From NCBI GenBank assembly GCA_024752435.1, contig CP103030.1:1506985-1570984 (forward strand): DNA of 64,000 bases. The letters run 5' to 3'. Made by a program: the position numbers and the translations under genes. The stretch is from Allantophomopsis cytisporea. Its lineage: Eukaryota > Ascomycota > Leotiomycetes > Phacidiales > Phacidiaceae. Shown here one piece after another: positions 36,792 through 47,945 of the stretch (position 1 is the stretch's first letter; each line of letters begins with the position of its first letter). Below the pieces are notes generated by a model that was given only the letters and a program-made list of their open reading frames with translations, was not told the DNA's origin and did not search any database.

Positions 36792-38037
36792 CTAATTGAC
36801 GGAACTGTTCTGCTGGCCCATGAATCCAGCTTTCATAATCATACCGAAGATTTTGATATCATACTTGGCATCCTCAGCTGTAGTCTTGACTGGCTTTTTA
36901 TCAACCACCAAAGCGTACAACTCCTTCATCTCCAGAGTGTATGGGTCCTCGTACGTTCTCCTAATCACAGATTCTCTAAAGGTGTTGTTCTCTCCCGCTT
37001 CTCTGATATGCATGGTTGTTGGTAATCCCTTCACGTAAGGAGTATCGTAGCAAACTTTAACAGTCTTGGTTTTGCCAAATACTTCAAGAGAGGCATCAAA
37101 TCGAGGTACTTCATCAATGCCAGATTCGTACGAGACCGCAAATCCCGGGTATTGGAATAGAGCGCTACAAAAAGTTAAAAGAACTCTGAAAACTCAGGTG
37201 AGAAATGACTAACCTCCAGAATGGTGCACCTGTGGCTTTACACAGCGAAGCACCCAAGACACCTGTAGGCATTCCAAGAGCCTCTCTCATGACACTCAGA
37301 TCATGAGATCCGAGACTCCCAAGGTGTCTCCACATCGTGATGGTTTCTTTTGTCACAGGAACGCGTAATTCCTTCTCGAGGGCTTGTTCCAGGAACTCTT
37401 CTGTTCTGATCTTGAGTTCGTTCGAATCTTGGGGATTGTAATCTGAGAATGTCTTCGGAAATGTGCCAGACTGTCCAACAAAAGTAGAATTGGGCCCAAC
37501 GATATCTCTGACTCTGGCATAAAGAATCTCGTCTAATGACCCAATTTCCTTGACAGCATCCACAAATGCTGCGGCGTAGCGTCTCATGTATCCAACCATG
37601 ACCGTTCCTTGAGACTGTTTCTCGGCTTCGATAATAGAGTCGATATCCTTGAGAGATAACGCCAAAGGCTTCTCAACAAAGACAACCTTGTTGTGCTTGA
37701 GACCGAGAAGAGTGTGTGGAACATGAAAAGCGTCACTGTTGGCTATCATAACAACGTCAACAGCGTTAGAAGCGCATAACTCCTCAGCACTCTTCGTGAT
37801 CGCGGGGACGTCCCTAATGACTTTGCTCTTGCAGTGTTTGAGAGCATCCATGGACACATCACAGAGATATGTCACTTTGAAGAAATCGGAGAGAAATCCT
37901 AGAGTGGGAATGTGTCCAACTTGTGTGATTTCACCACATCTAAAATTGTTAGAAAGTTCAAGATGGAGCCAAACAACTCACCCGATGATGCCTACATTCA
38001 CAATGCGTGTCTGCGATCGTAAAGCTGCTGGAGACAT
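36792..38037 (-). CDS. Gfo/Idh/MocA-family NAD(P)-dependent oxidoreductase
   Basis: Cytosolic dehydrogenase of the glucose-fructose oxidoreductase/inositol dehydrogenase family, acting on a sugar or polyol. Exons are 38037-37982, 37939-37214 and 37164-36792 with introns of 42 and 49 bp; 384 residues. The nucleotide-binding loop VGIIGCGEITQVGHIP is assembled across the first intron. The family signature VEKPLALSLKDID contains the EKP lysine, and HLGSLGSHDLSVMREALG supplies the substrate-site Asp/His region. The gene is intact. Its neighbours suggest a role in processing an imported sugar; the substrate cannot be read from sequence. Confidence 0.88.
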
Positions 38038-38280
38038 TTTGGCAGGGATTTAAATAGAAATCAAGATTGAAGATTGAAAGTGAAATGTAGAAAGAGATTT
38101 AGGGAATTGAATAAGAATGCGAAAGGATGGGTTATAGGAACATGATAACTACTTTTGTGATACTGATTTTACCAAATATGATTGCCATGTCTGGATATCC
38201 AATCAGAACAACTCAAGGTCTGATGTAAATTATTTTGCGAACCCCATGGGGACATTGATCAAAGGATGATAAAAAAGACC

Positions 38281-38408
38281 GAGATTCCCCGAGTCTGTGT
38301 ATGGTGGGACTTCAGAACATATAGCCGACACACCACAAAAACTTCCCACCGAGACTCCCCGGCTCTGTTAGTGGGACATCAGACCACATAGCCGACACCC
38401 CGCAAATA
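38281..38408. repeat. imperfect tandem duplication, period about 70 bp
   Basis: Two copies (from 38281 and from 38351) share GAGA[T/C]TCCCCG, a GTGGGAC[T/A]TCAGA block and CATA[T/G]..GCCGACAC, in the same order. They lie 245-370 bp upstream of the oxidoreductase ATG and could be a doubled upstream control element. Confidence 0.6.
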
Positions 38409-39501
38409 CCTTCGATCAACAGTCCAGTCAACATTACATCACGGACTCTGTAAACCAAGCATCGGATTTTCTGAGTCAGTCGTCAACCAGGTATAGTCCG
38501 TATCCAAATTATCCGAAATCCAGCTCTCGGATCCCTCTATAGCTGAGCTCGCCTGAACCTGAAATACAGAGTCAAGGTAATTATACTAGGGAGGTATATC
38601 CAGCACGAAGTCAATGGGGTGTTCATTTTCCATTGTTCTAGGAAGTTAGTGACTTATTCTTATGGCAATAGAGGAACTTTGCAATTGAGTATTTTGCATT
38701 AGCTGATTTTTCGATCGCACAACTTTGTTGTAACACTTGTGACGTTTCTGCGTAAGTCGGAGGTTGTGTAAGACGTTCATTGTTTAAGGGGTTAGTCAAT
38801 TGTACCTCCTACGCTGACCGATCTTTGCTTAGAAGTTGCTCCATTATCTCTACACATCTCTTATTTGAGGGCGTTTAAGTTGCGTTTTTCCAGACTCTCA
38901 AGGTTCTAAAGTAGTCTTGTAGTAGCGTTCCTGGTCTATATTGTCTCGGATGACAAGTATATTAATGGTACTTGGAATAAAGGTTGTGTAGCTTTCAAGT
39001 TATGTTATCATCTTGAATCTGAAACTCTGATTATGCGGAATCAAAAGTCTATCAATAAGTTCAGCAGACTCCGTAGCTATCTATCGCACGTGGCTCGGCG
39101 ACGATCTATAAAGCTGACTCAACAAAGCCCGTGTGATATAGTGAAGAAGACTAGATTGATGTAAGAAAGATCGCAAGTTGAATATGGAGTGAGCCTATTG
39201 CTCAGAGAGGTCTAAACTTACTCGAGTAAGAGTATATAAAGTGGTAAACATGTTCGACCATACTCTAGTAGAGAGCATCATCGTTGCTACCGCGTTAGGT
39301 AGCGAGACAGTATGCGACAATAACCCTTCGGGAAAAGTTCTATCTAACTTCTACGCCGACCTCATCTTAGTAGACGGTGTTCTACTTACAGATATTAATC
39401 TTCGCGGCATTATCAGCACGCCAACGCTATGTAACCCTGATTAGCTGAGTAGCAATTCAACCAAGAGCGAGTGAGACCGTATTGGTTGTAGCCTTGTAAG
39501 T

Positions 39502-39546
39502 CGAACCCGAACCCGAACCCGAACCCGGACCCGAACCCGAAACCCC
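39502..39546. repeat. hexamer array CGAACC / GGTTCG (TTCGGG type)
   Basis: About seven units of CGAACC with one CGGACC variant. On the minus strand it reads TTCGGG repeated, one base different from the fungal telomere unit TTAGGG, and also satisfies a G-quadruplex rule with three-base loops. Confidence 0.75.
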
Positions 39547-40599
39547 AGTTAAACTTATACAAGTAACCTCCATCTTACCTTGCGATATTGGAATATCGAT
39601 TCAAAGTGCTTTGTAGGATAATGCGGTACTAGAGAAGGAATGGCGGTCCCAACCAGTAAACAGGGCAACTACGTAGGTCTGGGTCATACATATTGTACAT
39701 ACGGCTACTGATATAAGTTTTGCAACTAGTGCTACGATCTCTGAATTTACTTTAGATTGTAAACTGCTTTGTAGAAGATGTTAGCATAGCAGTTTCTAGT
39801 TGGCCTACAATCCCCTAATTTACTGCTTAGCGAGCCTCTAATCTGCAATTTAGCGATTATATTATACCTGTTGCTACTTAACTATAGTTATAAAACCTAA
39901 GCTACTTAGACCGATGAGTTTTTGTTAGAGAGCAAAAACTAGGGTTACTTATTGTTGCTATTCATCATCCTAACAAGCACTTCAATTGGTTTTTAAGATT
40001 TTATCAAATTATTAAAGTATAAAACTAAGGTTATTACCAAAATGTTACAGTGTTCATTTCAAACAGCGAGCTTTCCAACGGATTTTCGCGGCTGTACCGT
40101 GCTCTTAGCTGTAACTCTCACTAGCGGAATAGACAATATATATGACCCAGACCTACGTACAAGTGCTACATCAGTATAGTCTGGCATTAGGTTGGTAGAT
40201 GAGTAATCGAATCAATTTTACACTACTGCGAAAGCAATACGATATACGATGGTCGAACAATATCAATCGTCATAATTACAATAGCTTAAGATTTCCTTTT
40301 CGTAATTTGGGAACTGCGGCATTATCTGTAGTCTGTGCGAATCATATATTATCATGTTACACTTCCTCAGAGTGCTAGATACCTGGCAAGTTTGATAACC
40401 ACTATAGAATGGCACAAGCACCCCCCTCTTTCGATCATGTTCGGCTGTCGAGACATTAGTTCTAATGTACTTATTCGCCTTCTCTTGCTTCGTCAACCAC
40501 CGCAGTATTGAGTCTTGCAACTAATATCTCAACCCAATTAGTTCTTTCATTTCCCCTTAGAATACAACTTTACCCATTGAATCGGCCAAGTACTCTCAA

Positions 40600-41395
40600 A
40601 TGGCTTACAACGAACACTTCAAAGGGGAAGACCCTTCAATTACGAGGTTTTATGGCGATCGCACAATCTTCACATCCTGCGCTTACCTTCTTCCATATAT
40701 CCAGTCCGACATGATCATCCTCGATGTCGGCTGCGACCCAGGAACCATTACCGCTGGTCTCTCTAAAATAGTTGCTGACGGTAAAGTTATTGGAGTCGAC
40801 GTCACCAACCCAATCATCGAACGAGCTCGCTCTTCATTTCCATCCAGCGAATTCCCTAATCTCGATTTCGTGGTAGCAGACGCCTTAAGGCTTTCAGCGT
40901 TCAAGGACAATTCCTTCGATATCATCCATGCACACCAGGTTTTTGTGCACCTCACCGAACCAGTGGAGGCACTCAAAGAATTTTATCGGATCTGCAGGCC
41001 TGGTGGGATTGTTGCTTGCCGAGAGGGTAATGGACGTCGCATCTTGTCTCTCAAACCCGACTTACCTGCTATTCGGCAATATTGAGATAATACCGTGGAT
41101 CTAATAGAAAGAAATGGTGGCTACATTGATGTGGGAGGTCACTTGGAAGAGTAGGCTCAAAAGGTTGGCTTCCAAGATCATGGGGGAAAAGTTGTTTCGA
41201 ACATGGGGAATTACGCTTCCCAGTCATTTGCCGAGGATGAAGGGGGAGAATGCTGAGCATGTTATTAAAGCTGGAATTGCTACACGGGATCAGATGAATG
41301 TCTGAAGGGAAGCTTGGGAGGAATTTGATAGAACTGAAGCGAACGAGTTTGTGCTCGAGAGTGGGAAAATCTTGTGTTGGAAGGGACCGTTGTAG
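40600..41395 (+). pseudogene. SAM-dependent methyltransferase, inactivated
   Basis: Relic of a class I methyltransferase (Methyltransf_11/25 type). ATG at 40600 has a good context. Motif I reads ILDVGCDPGTITAG, where the usual GCGPG third Gly has become Asp. Later blocks are VIGVDVTNPIIERARSSFP, FPNLDFVVADAL, FDIIHAHQVFVHL and RICRPGGIVACREG. Lesions: TGA at 41083 and TAG at 41152, at positions where homologues would have Trp (RQY-stop-DNTV and GGHLEE-stop-AQKVGF); a frame change near 41220 (YAS then PSHLPRMKGENAEHVIK); and TGA at 41303 (QMNV-stop-REAWEEF). Coding similarity ends at ILCWKGPL, 41395. Several stops replace TGG by TGA or TAG. Confidence 0.82.
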
Positions 41396-41924
41396 CCAAA
41401 CTCGTTATTGGATCATTTTTTGTAGTAAAGATAAGTAGTAGAGAAACTGATAGCACATACTGAAATACCACGAGCTTTCGTATTATTTGTTATACATACA
41501 CGACATTTACATGTATTTTTTCACTCTGGCCGAAGAACCATTTTATCGAGTGCATTTAGGCAATAAAGACAATTTTAAATTTATATAGAAGCTTCCCTTG
41601 ATAAAGAGTAATATAATAGTTTAACTTAAATCCACACTAGCTATGGCCATTTATTTTGAACTAATATAGCCTCAGCTATTGCATTCCAACTCCAATATAC
41701 TACATAGTAATTGAAACTGGAGTGAAGCATTATTTTCATAGTGTTGGAAGCAGTTGAATGCACAATTTTAGCAGTTTTCCAATGTAGTGGTGGGATATTG
41801 CAGTTGCTTTGCATCGTAGCCAATTCTTAAACCATATCCGTCTGGAGAAAGATAAACTATATAGTAGGTTACAGATATTTAAAATAGCATGATAGTATTT
41901 GTTTAGCTGATCAAGATTGGATAT

Positions 41925-42076
41925 CTCCACCTCGCATAAAACATATGCTTGGTTTAGAGACCTGACAATCAGATCCAATTCGGCCTCTGTTACGCTAATG
42001 CGGGTGCAAGAAGCACATAATCTTCATGAGTGCCATCTATGATGCCACTAGTAGGATAAGTTGCAATTCCACTCTT
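41925..42076 (-). pseudogene. class-III aminotransferase C-terminal fragment
   Basis: Minus-strand reading KSGIATYPTSGIIDGTHEDYV then LLAPA matches the C-terminal block of PLP-dependent class-III aminotransferases (YPGSGTIDG..GDHVLLAPAY). After a one-base frame change near 42000 it continues ISVTEAELDLIVRSLNQAYV, again family-like. Upstream sequence carries a TAG directly before the block and is not clearly homologous. Confidence 0.6.
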
Positions 42077-43251
42077 CTATGTAAATGCGGAACACGAGTA
42101 TTGAATACACGTCTCAAGTGAGGTCTGAGACTTTATTTTTCGAGATACTATCAAAACATGAGTATTGTCTTCGAGAAGATAGGTAGAAGAGAAATCGTTT
42201 CTTATAGTATCTAGCAATATTTTAAACCCACGATATTGGTTACTCTCCTCGAAATTCGCAGCTTTAACTCCAGGGACATCCATATGGTTTTCATCTGTAG
42301 GCCTGTTTATACTCTACTTTATCCATGAATGTATCACTATGGAGGACTATTCCTGAACGTTGTTAAGAGATCAACTTGATCTTAATATATTTATACTTAT
42401 CAAACCTTGAAATCCTAGCGCAGCTGTTATCAAGAGATCTAATTGGAGTCGAGTTGATCGTGAAGCCAACAATCAAACGAGTTCCGGCTTGTACAGCTCC
42501 ATTATAGCCACGAGATATCAAACATATACATAATTACGATGGCAAGTTAGGATAGGAGACTGCTACTTGAAAGACGGGGAGTAAATGCCGCTAAGAATGG
42601 CTATATCCATTGCGAATCAGAGTAGCTTCGAAATCCATTCATTGACTTAAATTTACAACTTTGAAGTGGTTATAACCTGATCGCTATGGTTGGATTCTGT
42701 CCGAAATTAGCTTGCAGTAATAATGTCTACATTGTTTGTACCAATCCGAGATACTGCGGGAGTAAGGAAGACTGAGACGCCTATCGGCGATGCATAGCAA
42801 TTGTATTCCTGACCTTAATATAATTTGATGAGAGGCACCAAAGTTGTATTGGTAGTGATTGCAGACACTGCTGAATCACTATCAGGCTTTATAGCTTCTA
42901 AGGCTGCTGGACAAGACCAGTTAAATGTAGCATTGGCCATGTTATCAGTGGTAGGAGATTGAATGTATCTCTTTATTATAGGACCTATGTAAGGTTGTAT
43001 AGGCTCACTAGAGAATACAGAAAAACATGACTCTACAACCTAGTTATCGTTGGCGGTTTCGCTGAAGTCGTGAAATATTGCAGATATAACTCCAATGGAT
43101 AGAGAATACTATAAGTCTGGAGTATCGGTCCACACTTTCGCATACTCAGTTGAGTTGTCCCAGACACCGAGGAGTGATTCTTCGACTTACTCCTACGCTC
43201 TATCCAATCGTGTGTTGTTTGTAGCTACAGCGTAAGCAAGGACATGAAACC

Positions 43252-43476
43252 CTCAATTTAATTGAGCATGTCTAGAATTAGATGAAGAATTGGATACAGC
43301 AGCATTATTATCTTTCAAGATATAATGCTGCTAAGATACCGGAAGAAAGGTTGAAACAAATCTTCTAGGAGACTTGGAATGCTGTACCAGATGATTATAT
43401 TATATCTCTTTTAGATAGCTGGTGGAAAAGATGCCGGGCAGTCATGAAAGCAAAAGGCGGGCCTACAGAGTATTAA
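43252..43476 (+). mobile_element. Tc1/mariner-type transposase C-terminal relic
   Basis: One frame reads LNLIEHV-stop-N-stop-MKNWIQQHYYL, then RYNAAKIPEERLKQIF-stop-ETWNAVPDDYIISLL and SWWKRCRAVMKAKGGPTEY with its own TAA at 43474. NLIEH..WxxMK is the Tc1/mariner 'NPIE-xxW' block with the last DDE acidic residue. All three internal stops (43273, 43279, 43366) are TAG at expected Trp positions, i.e. TGG to TAG. No terminal inverted repeats were located. Confidence 0.75.
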
Positions 43477-45056
43477 ATTGATTTGATTGTATATAGCTAT
43501 TCTACTCTACTCAATATCAAAGGCTTCATTTTTTACAAGCTATTTTGAGTAGGCGGTGAGTGCACTGGTTTTGTGGGACCTGGGAAACATTCGGGGGGGG
43601 TAGTAACGGAATCAGGGCCCTTCACAGCGGTTACATGTAGAGACCGGCATATAAGCAAGCTGTGCACCGGTCAGGTAGAGAAGCTATGATTCTTACCACG
43701 GCCTCCCTGCCAATAATCAAACGATCGTTATCGGCAATGCATTCTCCCAATGTGATTGGTTCCGAATCCGAGTTGTACAGGCTTCAACATTGCCATAGAT
43801 ATTATGAATCTTGGCTTGTGGTGCGAGCCGGTAGTATTTATCCTTTTGCTCATTGTAGAGAGTTGCGTCTGGCGTCCTATTCAAAGATCAATTCGTATTT
43901 CAAATTAGAGTTGTACTCTGATAAACCCACCAATAGTATTTTGATTATCAAAACCAGTCCTTTATAATGCAGGCCTTGGTCACGGGACATGGCGCAGTAA
44001 CATTTTCGGGGCTATGGATATTAGCTTACATCTGGTACCCAGTGTCGTCGATCTTATATACAGATGTCGTTTGCTTAGGGAAGGACATTCTCCAAGAGAA
44101 ACATAAGACTGAGGAAGGGTATTCAGCCACAGTCAGTACAGTATGGACCGATAGTATCTATGTGGCTTTCCGTTTTATCTAGAAAGATTTTAATGATGTC
44201 GAACACAATAGCCGAGTAATGCGCCTAGATGCGATTAGAGTGATTGTTATCTTGGCAAGGTAGTTCTACGATAAGCCACCACGTGGCAATGTTCCTCGGA
44301 AAGCAAGCCACGAGTTTAGTGTAGTTGAGTACCTACATACCCATGTATGCCAAAAAGTCAAGGGCAAAACACAAGCATAATCACGTGCAAAGTATGCGCT
44401 GGCACTTTAATTTTACTTCTAGTTATGCACGCCTACCGGCCTTTATCGGCCGAGCCAGCGACTCATGGAATGCTTCTGATTCGCCAGAATTGCCTCGGCA
44501 AACCTCCGATCTCGAAGGAATCATGTATGAAAAAATGAGGCGTTTTTATTGTGACGTTTTTATTTTTCTTTCCAATTCCAGATCCTATTGGAAGTTACGG
44601 TGCTCTCAAAAGAACATGCCAGCTCGGAGTCCTACGCCGTCACTATCAGCAGGTCTCGCATTAAGGTGCTCCGCATTTGACTACATTTGGAGCACTTATG
44701 TGGATCTTCAATAGATAGTTCTCCTTTCTGAATCAAAACCATACGTACTATTTCTATGCGTCACTATAGAATTGAATTCTCTGACAAGTCCTACTGATGC
44801 TTAATAATGCAATACTCTACCTTAGAATTCTCAGGCACCTCATCGATATCCATTGTGTATTTCTAATCAACTCGAATTGTGGAGCCTCTTGTATTGATCG
44901 ATATGCTTATAAATGAAAGATATCGATTTCTCTGTATATATATGATATACATATATATATCGCATACTTTCCTAGTCTTTTCTAAGAGCTTATATTTTTT
45001 AAACCATTCTTCTGATTCCTTTTATTTCACTACAAAATATTGCCAATCAGTTCAAA

Positions 45057-46322
45057 ATGACTCTTCCTGATATTGTGAACCCACCAGCGGAGGGAGTCTC
45101 CTACTTCACACCTGCACAGTCGGTGGTTCCTGGATCTGCTGCAAACCCTCAATCAAATGGAAAGGCTCCTCCAAAACTCTTCCAACCTATTACCATTCGT
45201 GGCGTAACTTTCCACAACCGACTGGGTTTGGCACCTATGTGCCAGTACTCTGCTCAAGATGGCCATATGACTGACTGGCATTTGGCTCACTTGGGTGCGA
45301 TTGCCCAAAGAGGACCAGGCTTTCTTATGATCGAAGCAACGGCTGTTCTTCCAGAAGGCAGAATCACCCCTCAGGATGTCGGCCTGTGGAAGGATTCCCA
45401 GATCGAGCCAATGAAGCGCGTCATTGACTTTGCCCACAGCCAAAGACAAATTATTGGTGTTCAAATAGCACATGCTGGTCGAAAGGCAAGCAACAATGCC
45501 CCTTGGCTCTGTGGAGAGAGCGCCATCGCTACCGAGAAGGTCGGAGGCTGGCCAAACAACGTCAAGGCCCCTAGTGACATCCCGTTTGCTGGCTGCTGCC
45601 AACCCAAAGCCATGACTGAAGCAGACATCGAGGAGTTCAAGGCCGCCTGGGGCGCTGCTGTCAAGCGCGCCATCCAAGCTGGTTCCGATTTCATCGAGAT
45701 TCACAACGCCCACGGATACCTCCTCTCTAGTTTCCTGTCTCCTGCCGCAAACAAGCGTACCGACAAGTACGGTGGCAGCTTTGAGAACCGCATTCGTCTT
45801 TCTCTCGAGATCGCTCAGATTACCCGTGATGTTGTTGGTCCTAAAGTTCCCGTCTTCCTCCGTATATCTGCATCTGACTGGATCGAGGAGGTCCTTCCAA
45901 AGGAGAGCTGGACCATTGAGGACAGTGTCAAGTTCGCCGAAGCCCTTGCCCAGCAGGGTGCCGTTGATTTGATCGATGTTAGCTCTGGTGGTGTTCATGA
46001 TGCCCAGAAGGTGAAATCCTACCCTGGTTTCCAGGTTCCATTCGCAGTTTCTATCAAGAAGGCTGTTGGTGATAAGCTTGCCGTTGCTGCCGTCGGTATG
46101 CTCAACACTGCTGAGATCGCCAACAAGGTTCTTGAGGAAGACAATCTCGATTTTGCTCTTGTCGCTCGTGGCTTCCAGAAGCACCCGGGTCTAGTTTGGG
46201 CTTACGCTCAGCAGTTGGGCGTTGAATTCTCTGTTGCAAGCCAGATCCGCTGGGGTTTCACTAGTCGCGGAGAGACTGATTACATCAACCCAGCTTCCTT
46301 CAAGGCATCTATTTTCGATTAG
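45057..46322 (+). CDS. Old Yellow Enzyme family NADH:flavin oxidoreductase (YqjM-like)
   Basis: FMN-dependent ene-reductase that reduces activated C=C bonds with NAD(P)H. It is intronless, 421 residues. The class III (YqjM-type) marks are LGLAPMCQYSAQDGHMTDWH with the redox-tuning Cys at residue 62, IAHAGRKAS with substrate His139, FIEIHNAHGYLLSSFLSP, NKRTDKYGGSFENR and DFALVARGFQKHPGLVW at the FMN phosphate site. Codon use is strongly biased to C- and G-ending codons such as GCC, AAG and GTC, unlike the A/T-rich neighbours, which suggests strong expression. It is the only enzyme in the right block's core without a lesion. OYEs also serve as tailoring enzymes in fungal metabolite clusters; that role here is inferred from context. 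Confidence 0.92.
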   Translation: MTLPDIVNPPAEGVSYFTPAQSVVPGSAANPQSNGKAPPKLFQPITIRGVTFHNRLGLAPMCQYSAQDGHMTDWHLAHLGAIAQRGPGFLMIEATAVLPEGRITPQDVGLWKDSQIEPMKRVIDFAHSQRQIIGVQIAHAGRKASNNAPWLCGESAIATEKVGGWPNNVKAPSDIPFAGCCQPKAMTEADIEEFKAAWGAAVKRAIQAGSDFIEIHNAHGYLLSSFLSPAANKRTDKYGGSFENRIRLSLEIAQITRDVVGPKVPVFLRISASDWIEEVLPKESWTIEDSVKFAEALAQQGAVDLIDVSSGGVHDAQKVKSYPGFQVPFAVSIKKAVGDKLAVAAVGMLNTAEIANKVLEEDNLDFALVARGFQKHPGLVWAYAQQLGVEFSVASQIRWGFTSRGETDYINPASFKASIFD

Positions 46323-47945
46323 ATCATCTCGTTTTTTGAATAAAAAATATAGAAGTCACATATTAGAGCGTATTTTGTTTCTTCATATATAGATGCTACT
46401 ATAGAATTATCAGACTCAGTAAGAAAATTGCATCATCTCTCCCTAATACTACTTGCAATTTTTCATGTGTGGGCGCTCCGATCACTGACTTCTACTGTAT
46501 GCAACCGAACAATACTATATGCAGTTTCTCAGACTGACACGAGTCTACTGCATATCAGCTAACTAGGAGATATGGGGAATGCAGAGCGGCGAAGTAGCTA
46601 AAGAGCTAGTTGTACAATTTTTCTCTGTACTGGGAGACTTGCGATAGCTGCAACCCTAGTAATCCCACCGGTATCTCAATGGCGTGACGTTAGTAGTATC
46701 GCTCTTGGGGTAGAGAATTGTGAATGGCTAGTAAAAGATACAAGAGTCAGGTCACATTATATGTAAATTATACATAGCGTTTACAATGGTAGATATGATT
46801 TGTAATAGTAGTAGTAGTAGTAGCAGCTGTTATTATACTGTTTGTATTATATGTAGCTAACATATATATGGCAAGTAGATTAGCTTATCTAGACCAAAAC
46901 GGAAGAACTAAAACCATATACTGAGTATAGAACCATTTATAGCAGCTAACCAGCTTACCATCCGAAAGATCTGACTTACCATAAATTCTATTTAGCAGTA
47001 GAGGTAATTATCCATTACATACAACTCAGATAGATTGGCACGAATAATCAGACTATATATAGAGTAGGGCTCTTAGATTTTGAAGTGTAACGACCTCTAT
47101 TGGGCTTTCCTAGTAAAACTAATACTGTCACAACACATGGAGATTGATACGAGTATCTACAGACGGAATTGATCGTCACGTCGAGAGAGAAGCTCACTGA
47201 ACTATGCTGTGATTTTTAAAATACATGAGGTGGAAATGAGATGTGCGCAGTTCATAATTAAGAATGGCCCAGTTTGAATGTCAGAGGCGCATTGATACTA
47301 ATATTACGCTCCAACCTTCTCACTAATGTGCACGCATTTGAACAGATACCATCAAGTCACGTCTGGCAGCTTGGGGTCCGAAAATGCCCGATTATGCTTT
47401 GGGATAGACGTTGATTAATGAGATGGAATGGGTAGATCACACCTGTGAAAACAGGCAAACAGGGTCAGACAAACACATGGTTGCAATATGTTCTCGACAG
47501 CTTCAGAAAGTGGGCGGAAAAGAAGAGTTGCACTTTTAGAGATCGCAGATAAACTAGAGAACAGTCTGGTACGTTAATGTTAGACTCGAGCGTTTCTATT
47601 CGAGCATGAGATGTAAAGTAGATGTACCTTGTAAAGTGCGTCTTTCCAGAAAGGGAAGGACAAATTGATCCGTCCCATGTCAGCAACTATATCCGATCGA
47701 CAGGGTTCCACGCGAACCTGCCATAGAGAATAGGCTAATAGCACGTGCGTGATCCGTCAGGTCATTGCGAAATCGAAAATCAGCCTTCACTTTCCTGCGT
47801 GGACCATCTTCTCTGATCATCTTGTTGGACTGGATTTAGATTTATTTTGCGGTGAATCGACTCAAACCTCACCCCCTTTTCCTGTGCTCTGCTTCCATCT
47901 GAAGTTTGGCAATTCCAGAGTCGCCGACGTGTTCGGCAGTCCAAG
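46323..47945. other. intergenic region with a TAG microsatellite
   Basis: About 1.6 kb with no gene. A (TAG)n run lies at about 46805-46826. The last 200 bases before 47946 probably include the old promoter of the ABC transporter relic. Confidence 0.5.

Larger units (their letters stand above)
38038..40599. other. intergenic region with two repeat features
   Basis: About 2.5 kb with no recognised gene. It includes the oxidoreductase promoter, a 70-bp tandem duplication (38281-38408) and a telomere-like hexamer array (39502-39546), both listed separately. The rest is moderately A/T-rich with small motif-free ORFs such as 39241-39444. Confidence 0.45.
41396..45056. other. gene-poor region with transposase and aminotransferase relics
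   Basis: Contains the aminotransferase scrap at 41925-42076 and the transposase tail at 43252-43476, listed separately. Elsewhere short eroded frames occur, for example minus-strand NATFNWSCPAALEAIKPDSD near 42940, unrecognised. A run of nine G lies near 43593. Plus ORFs at 43662-43967 and 44325-44714 are unassigned. Near 44667 an inverted pair GTGCTCC / GGAGCAC lies 360-400 bp upstream of the next gene. TA-rich simple sequence sits at 44934-44962. Confidence 0.45.

Noticed and set aside
45153..46184. 343-codon minus-strand ORF antisense to the OYE gene
   Set aside because: It is the mirror of a strongly codon-biased real gene and has no recognisable domain.
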